A stretch of 64,000 nt of DNA from Tumebacillus_A lipolyticus (GTDB lineage Bacteria > Bacillota > Bacilli > Tumebacillales > Tumebacillaceae): assembly GCF_042682745.1 (NCBI RefSeq), contig NZ_JBHUIO010000008.1, positions 1-64,000 of the forward strand. The letters are read 5' to 3'. The notes beneath the pieces were generated by a model. It was not told the DNA's origin. It saw nothing but the letters and a program-made list of their open reading frames with translations, and searched no databases. The translations under genes and the position numbers were made by a program. How positions within the stretch are numbered: the stretch's first letter is position 1; each line of letters opens with the position of its first letter. Below are positions 60,143 through 64,000 of the stretch, in pieces.

Positions 60143-60661
60143 ATGACCACAGCAGCAGAACGTCAAGGCATCACATTTAAAGGGAACCCTGTCACCCTGC
60201 AAGGCAACGAGATCAAAGTGGGCGATCAAGCTCCGAACTTCAGCGTGCTGGCGAAAACGCTGGCACCGGTGACGCTGGAAGACTCCAAAGGCACCGTGCG
60301 CATCATCTCCGTCGTACCTTCGGTCGACACAGGTGTGTGCGACGCACAGACTCGCCGCTTCAACGAGGAAGCTGCAAGCCTGAACAACACGACGATCCTG
60401 ACCGTATCGGTCGACCTGCCGTTTGCGCTCGGCCGCTGGTGTGCAGCTGCTGGGATCGACAAGGTGGAGACCGTTTCTGACCACCGCGACCTTTCCTTCG
60501 GCCTCGCTTACGGCGTTGTGATCAAAGAGCTGCGCCTGCTCGCTCGCTCCGTGTTCGTCGTCGACTCTTCCGACAAAGTGGTTCACGTCGAGTACGTGTC
60601 GGAAGTCACCAACCATCCGAACTACGAAGCTGCGATCGCCGCTGCCAAAGCTGCGAAATAA
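60143..60661 (+). CDS. tpx: Tpx, thiol peroxidase
   Basis: A 172-aa atypical 2-Cys peroxiredoxin. The peroxidatic Cys is in SVDTGVCDAQTRRF (about residue 66) and the resolving Cys in RWCAAAG (about 100), the standard Tpx spacing. It reduces H2O2 and alkyl hydroperoxides through thioredoxin. AGGAGG precedes the ATG. Single gene with its own terminator. Confidence 0.96.
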   Translation: MTTAAERQGITFKGNPVTLQGNEIKVGDQAPNFSVLAKTLAPVTLEDSKGTVRIISVVPSVDTGVCDAQTRRFNEEAASLNNTTILTVSVDLPFALGRWCAAAGIDKVETVSDHRDLSFGLAYGVVIKELRLLARSVFVVDSSDKVVHVEYVSEVTNHPNYEAAIAAAKAAK

Positions 60662-60678
60662 TCTGGCTCTGTCCAACA

Positions 60679-60729
60679 AAAGCCCGCTCCAGCGATGAAG
60701 GATCACCGCCTTGGAACGGGCTTTTTTTC
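60679..60729 (+). terminator. terminator of tpx
   Basis: AAAGCCCG(C)TCCA pairs with TGGA(A)CGGGCTTT, with a loop that contains a smaller stem, followed by eight T. Confidence 0.88.
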
Positions 60730-60780
60730 ACAGAAACAAAAACACCGCACGCAAGATGCGTACGGTGGCATTGCGAAAGC

Positions 60781-61134
60781 TTAGCTGCAGGATCCCGGTT
60801 TGCCACCATCTCCTGCCGTGCGGAAAGAAGAACCGCAACCGCAGGTCGAAGTTGCGTTCGGATTCTCAATTTTGAAGCCTGCGCCCATCAGAGAATCGAC
60901 GTAGTCAACGACCGCACCATCGAGGTACTGACCGCTCATTTCGTCGACAACAACCTTCACGCCGCTCAGTTCGTACTCTGCATCGTTATCTTTGCGCTCA
61001 TCGAGAGCCATGCCATAGCTGAAGCCAGAGCATCCGCCCGATTTGATAAAGATGCGAAGCGCCAAGTTCGGGTTGTCCTTCTGAGCCAACAGGGCCGAAA
61101 CCTTCTCTGCTGCTGTTTCGGTCAAGGTTACCAT
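60781..61134 (-). CDS. A-type Fe-S cluster carrier (IscA/ErpA-like, YutM family)
   Basis: A 117-aa HesB/IscA-type protein. The three cluster Cys are in SGGCSGFSYGM and STCGCGSSF. It delivers iron-sulfur clusters to targets. ATG 61134 is chosen because GAGGAGGTGAG lies upstream. The C-terminal tail has an extra Cys. Monocistronic, minus strand. Confidence 0.93.
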   Translation of the reverse strand: MVTLTETAAEKVSALLAQKDNPNLALRIFIKSGGCSGFSYGMALDERKDNDAEYELSGVKVVVDEMSGQYLDGAVVDYVDSLMGAGFKIENPNATSTCGCGSSFRTAGDGGKPGSCS

Positions 61135-61221
61135 GTGACTCACCTCCTCTACTAATATTGCCTCTTCAGCATACCCGATATGCTGGCAAATGTACAGTTT
61201 CCCCTCCAAAAGCGACCACTT

Positions 61222-61674
61222 TTAGCGTTTTATCATGTAGAAGCACGACATTCGGTTATCCCATGCAACCTCTGCCATCTCCATCGTGATGTCACCTCGC
61301 GAGACGAGACTGTACAATTGTGCCAAGCTTTCGATCTCGATGATCTTGCGATTCATTTTGTTCAGATACCACTCACCCGACTCATTTTCCTCAACCTTTC
61401 CCGCATAGGCTAGATTGAGGCGGTCGGAGAGATCGTCACCGACAAACGTTTCGATCACCGCCGAGTATTTGTACGCCGAATCTATAAACATCATATGTTT
61501 TGTTAACAAGCCTTGTTGCTTCACCTCCGCCAATCTCTCGATGGCGGACACCATCTTCTCCGCCGCTTCAGATTGCTTGTACTCCTGATAAAGCTCCGTC
61601 ACATCTTTCCCGGCCGCGTCAAACACCTTTCCGTTTTTCATCGTCAGTGGATATGAAAAAGGCTTTTCCAACAT
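61222..61674 (-). CDS. hypothetical protein, about 150 aa
   Basis: Begins MLEKPFSYPLTMKNGK at 61674, with GAGGAGGGAC upstream. No signal peptide or membrane helix. Helical segments (TELYQEYKQSEAAEKMVSAI) are followed by a compact domain (FIDSAYKYSAVIETFVGDD, KMNRKIIEIESLAQLYSL). No family recognised. The strong ribosome site and codon bias support that it is real. Confidence 0.75.
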   Translation of the reverse strand: MLEKPFSYPLTMKNGKVFDAAGKDVTELYQEYKQSEAAEKMVSAIERLAEVKQQGLLTKHMMFIDSAYKYSAVIETFVGDDLSDRLNLAYAGKVEENESGEWYLNKMNRKIIEIESLAQLYSLVSRGDITMEMAEVAWDNRMSCFYMIKR

Positions 61675-61778
61675 CCGTCCCTCCTCAGGGTGTGACATGT
61701 TATGTATACTTGATGTGCTTGGAAAAAAAGGCACGTCCTCATCGCTGAGAACTGCCCATTTTCTCCTCACATCCTCAA

Positions 61779-62231
61779 CTACTTGCGCAACGCCGAATAA
61801 ATCTCAGCATCATATTTCTCTGCCAGCGCTTTGTCATACGTCTTGTCAAAAACCAATTCGTTCGTCAGCTTCCCACCGTAAAACATCACATCGCGAACCG
61901 CTTCCACCTTGATCTCCACGCCCGCCATGTTCAGTGCACAGCCTTCGAGCTTGTCGACATACTTTTTGGCGCGGCCTGTCACCGCTGTCGCCGTGCCCAG
62001 ACCGAGCACCGTCACGGTGACGCGATCATCCTTGGCGATGTTGAGCAACAGCTTGGATCGTCCGTCGATCGCCAAGCGCAAGGTGGTCGAGTCGGTGGCG
62101 AGCACCCACGAAATGCAGAGGATATTGGGTGAACCATTTTCCGCATCGATCGAAGCGAGCGTAACGATGCGCTCTCCTTGCAGAAAATTCACCAGATTCT
62201 CATCGAGTTGGTTTGATACTTGTTCAGCCAT
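61779..62231 (-). CDS. pyridoxamine 5'-phosphate oxidase-like FMN-binding protein
   Basis: A 150-aa split-barrel protein. ERIVTLASIDAENGSPNILC opens the flavin domain. It is of the short general-stress (PNPOx-like) type and unlikely to be true PdxH, which is longer. GAAAGGGGC lies upstream. Substrate unknown; FMN or F420 binding is possible. Confidence 0.85.
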   Translation of the reverse strand: MAEQVSNQLDENLVNFLQGERIVTLASIDAENGSPNILCISWVLATDSTTLRLAIDGRSKLLLNIAKDDRVTVTVLGLGTATAVTGRAKKYVDKLEGCALNMAGVEIKVEAVRDVMFYGGKLTNELVFDKTYDKALAEKYDAEIYSALRK

Positions 62232-62416
62232 CCCAAAAGCGCCCCTTTCCTCTCACAGCTGGTGTTGCCAAGACTTTCTATAAGTCATTATAGCACCTTT
62301 TGTCTTTTCCCATACGTGGGTGAACAGAATCTGTCACGAATAGGAAGTGCGCTCGACTCACATTCTAACGGGTGGAACGAAGCGACCTTCGATTCCATCC
62401 CAAAGGAGGTATTGCG

Positions 62417-62575
62417 GTGCATACCACGCATTCTCGCATCGATGACATCGTCCCGTGTTGGAACGAGGATCCGGTGGCGGCGAACCATCTCGCGGAAGAG
62501 GATTGGCTTGAGGCGGGTCGTCAACGAGCAAAAGAGGCAGTACCTCTTGTCAGTATGGACGAACAAATGGCTTGA
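62417..62575 (+). CDS. 52-aa small acidic protein
   Basis: GTG start at 62417 with a perfect AAAGGAGGT 8 nt upstream; the frame reads MHTTHSRIDDIVPCWNEDPV... and ends VSMDEQMA. Acidic, no membrane helix, two Trp and one Cys. A strong bidirectional terminator follows 26 nt after the stop. No family recognised. The excellent ribosome site and own terminator make it more likely real than chance. Confidence 0.65.
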   Translation: MHTTHSRIDDIVPCWNEDPVAANHLAEEDWLEAGRQRAKEAVPLVSMDEQMA

Positions 62576-62600
62576 GCGTCGTCACAGGTTCACAGCGACA

Positions 62601-62638
62601 GAAAAAGACCCTGACAGTTTATGTCAGGGTCTTTTTCG
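62601..62638. terminator. bidirectional terminator
   Basis: GAAAAAGACCCTGACA / TGTCAGGGTCTTTTTC is a 16-bp stem with T-runs on both strands, between the small protein and the DUF1450 gene, overlapping the end of the latter. Confidence 0.93.
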
Positions 62639-62870
62639 CCAGACAGGCGCGCAGCTTCTCTTCAAATTCTTGCAGATCATCGCCTGCGACCAGCTCATCC
62701 ATCACAAAGGCGAACGGTCGTGCGGCACACTCTCCACAATTGGTGAGACAACCATAGCGCGAGACGATCCACTCCGGGTGTTCTTCACGCAGCTTCAAAA
62801 AGAGCTCCTGCGTGAAGGACATTAAGTTCCCATTGCAAAAGTCGAGCCTTATCCGTTGATCTTCGCCCAT
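62619..62870 (-). CDS. DUF1450 (YuzB-like) protein
   Basis: An 83-aa cytoplasmic protein. Conserved Cys pattern YGCLTNCGECAARPFAFV and an early DFCNGN. These Cys may bind metal or an iron-sulfur centre; function unknown. It overlaps the typA stop region by 22 nt, so the two are probably co-transcribed. Confidence 0.88.
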   Translation of the reverse strand: MGEDQRIRLDFCNGNLMSFTQELFLKLREEHPEWIVSRYGCLTNCGECAARPFAFVMDELVAGDDLQEFEEKLRACLAKKTLT

Positions 62871-64000
62871 TTCTTCTCCTTATCAAAACGGTCGCGCTCG
62901 TTCTTCTTGAGATATTTTTTGCGCAGGCGCACCGATTTTGGCGTGACCTCACAATATTCATCATCATTCAGGTATTCGAGCGCTTCTTCCAGCGACATGA
63001 TGCGCGGCACTTTCAAGCGAGTGGTCTCGTCTTTCGTCGCCGAGCGAACGTTTGTCGCCGCTTTCGTCTTGCACGGATTGACGGTCAGGTCCGAATCGCG
63101 GTTGTGCTCGCCGACGATCATGCCCTCGTACACTTCTGTGCCCGGGTGGATGAACATGACGCCGCGGTCTTCCAGCCCTTCAATTCCGTACGTGCTCGCC
63201 GTTCCGGTCTCGGCTGCGACAAGCACGCCAACGTGACGCCCTTCGATCAGCCCTTTGGTCGGGAGGTAGCTGTGGAAAGAGTGGTTCATGATCCCAAAGC
63301 CGCGGGTGATCGTCAAAAACTCGGTGCGGAAGCCGATCAGACCGCGTGCGGGAATCAAGAACTCCAGGCGAACGTTGCCGTTTCCGTAGTTGATCATGTT
63401 GGTCATGTCCGCTTTGCGCAGGCCGAGACGCTCCATGACCGGTCCCATGTGATCTTCTGGAACGTCGATCAAGAGATGCTCGAACGGCTCGCACTTCTCG
63501 CCATCGATCTCCTTGAAGATGACCTGCGGCTTGGAGACTGCCAGCTCATACCCTTCGCGGCGCATCGTCTCGATCAGGATCGACAGGTGCAATTCACCGC
63601 GCCCCGAAACGACAAATGCGTCGGGGGAGTCGGTGTCATCCACGCGCATCGACACGTCCGTCTCCAGCTCCTGGTACAGGCGATCGCGCAGTTTGCGCGA
63701 GGTGACATGCTTGCCTTCCTGACCCGCAAAAGGCGAATCGTTGACGATAAAGGTCATCTGCAAGGTCGGCTCGTCGATGTGCAAGAGCGGCAGCGCCTCC
63801 TGCGTGTTGAGGTCGGAGATCGTCTCGCCGACATTCAGTTCGCCGAGGCCGGAGAAAGCGATCAGATCGCCCGCTTGCGCCTCTTCGATCTCGATCCGGT
63901 TCAGACCGCGGAATCCGAACAGCTTGACGACGCGCTGGCGCTCCACCTTGCCGTCGCGCTTCATGACGGCTACCTGTTCGTTCACTTTGACTTTCCCGCG
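62849..64000 (-). CDS. typA: TypA/BipA ribosome-associated GTPase, C-terminal part (gene runs off the window)
   Basis: At least 383 aa of the C-terminal two thirds: domain II (LFGFRGLNRIEIEEAQAGD), domain III (GRGELHLSILIETMRREGYE), domain V (PARGLIGFRTEFLTITRG), and the TypA-specific C-terminal domain (KTKAATNVRSATKDE, ending in EKKWAKING). The GTPase domain lies beyond the right edge. TypA helps assemble ribosomes under stress and low temperature. Confidence 0.96.
   Translation of the reverse strand, partial: RGKVKVNEQVAVMKRDGKVERQRVVKLFGFRGLNRIEIEEAQAGDLIAFSGLGELNVGETISDLNTQEALPLLHIDEPTLQMTFIVNDSPFAGQEGKHVTSRKLRDRLYQELETDVSMRVDDTDSPDAFVVSGRGELHLSILIETMRREGYELAVSKPQVIFKEIDGEKCEPFEHLLIDVPEDHMGPVMERLGLRKADMTNMINYGNGNVRLEFLIPARGLIGFRTEFLTITRGFGIMNHSFHSYLPTKGLIEGRHVGVLVAAETGTASTYGIEGLEDRGVMFIHPGTEVYEGMIVGEHNRDSDLTVNPCKTKAATNVRSATKDETTRLKVPRIMSLEEALEYLNDDEYCEVTPKSVRLRKKYLKKNERDRFDKEKKWAKING

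Overview
This window is a chromosomal segment of an endospore-forming Bacillota (Firmicutes) with a fairly GC-rich genome. The evidence is a full mother-cell/forespore sigma locus (spoIIGA-sigE-sigG), spoVD, a meso-DAP-type murE, a T-box in front of ileS, strong AGGAGG ribosome sites, frequent TTG/GTG starts, and a division cluster carrying sbp and two DUF881 genes. A Tumebacillus/Alicyclobacillaceae-like organism fits, but that is inference, not proof.

Layout. 1-255: a tRNA-Ser/tRNA-Lys pair (minus strand) running into what looks like the leader of an rRNA operon beyond the left edge. 501-860: a small Tyr/Pro/Arg-rich coat-like protein. 924-10807: ileS (T-box), divIVA, ylmH, ylmG, sepF, yggS/ylmE, ylmD, ylmC, sigG, sigE and spoIIGA, all on the minus strand and in the B. 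subtilis-like order. 10808-25787: a roughly 15-kb accessory block between spoIIGA and ftsZ, which are adjacent in B. subtilis. It holds a lodA-lodB-Nudix operon for a cysteine-tryptophylquinone amino-acid oxidase, an AT-rich gene for a long coiled-coil protein with the LQRxxGNxAV motif seen in eCIS-associated and polymorphic toxin proteins, a Fur-controlled MFS/AraC pair, a 13-gene tRNA array, and a Fur-controlled efeO-efeB-efeU iron-uptake operon. 25788-46143: the dcw cluster on the minus strand (mraZ, rsmH, ftsL, pbpB, spoVD, murE, murF, mraY, murD, ftsW/spoVE, murB, murA, ftsQ, two DUF881 genes, sbp, ftsA, ftsZ). murG is absent from its usual slot, while murF and murA are present.

46408-64000 is mixed. 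It holds namA with a divergent HxlR regulator, an Eis-like acetyltransferase, panE, an OppA-like lipoprotein, a five-gene leucine-degradation operon (biotin carboxylase, biotin carrier, HMG-CoA lyase, methylglutaconyl-CoA hydratase, carboxyltransferase), a stress-type protein, an alpha/beta hydrolase, an SDR, tpx, an A-type Fe-S carrier, a PNPOx-like protein, a 52-aa small protein, a DUF1450 protein and the 3' part of typA.

Regulation can be read directly at several places: a T-box (Ile) at ileS; three Fur boxes; MraZ operator repeats at 10-bp spacing; a sigma-H promoter in front of ftsA; a sigma-F/G-type promoter in front of sigG; a consensus sigma-A promoter followed by a terminator-like hairpin in front of ftsQ. 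The most unusual items are the coiled-coil LQRxxGNxAV protein, the LodA/LodB/Nudix operon, the tRNA-Leu(CAA) without a long variable arm, the 175-bp tRNA-pair duplication, and the dcw cluster without murG.
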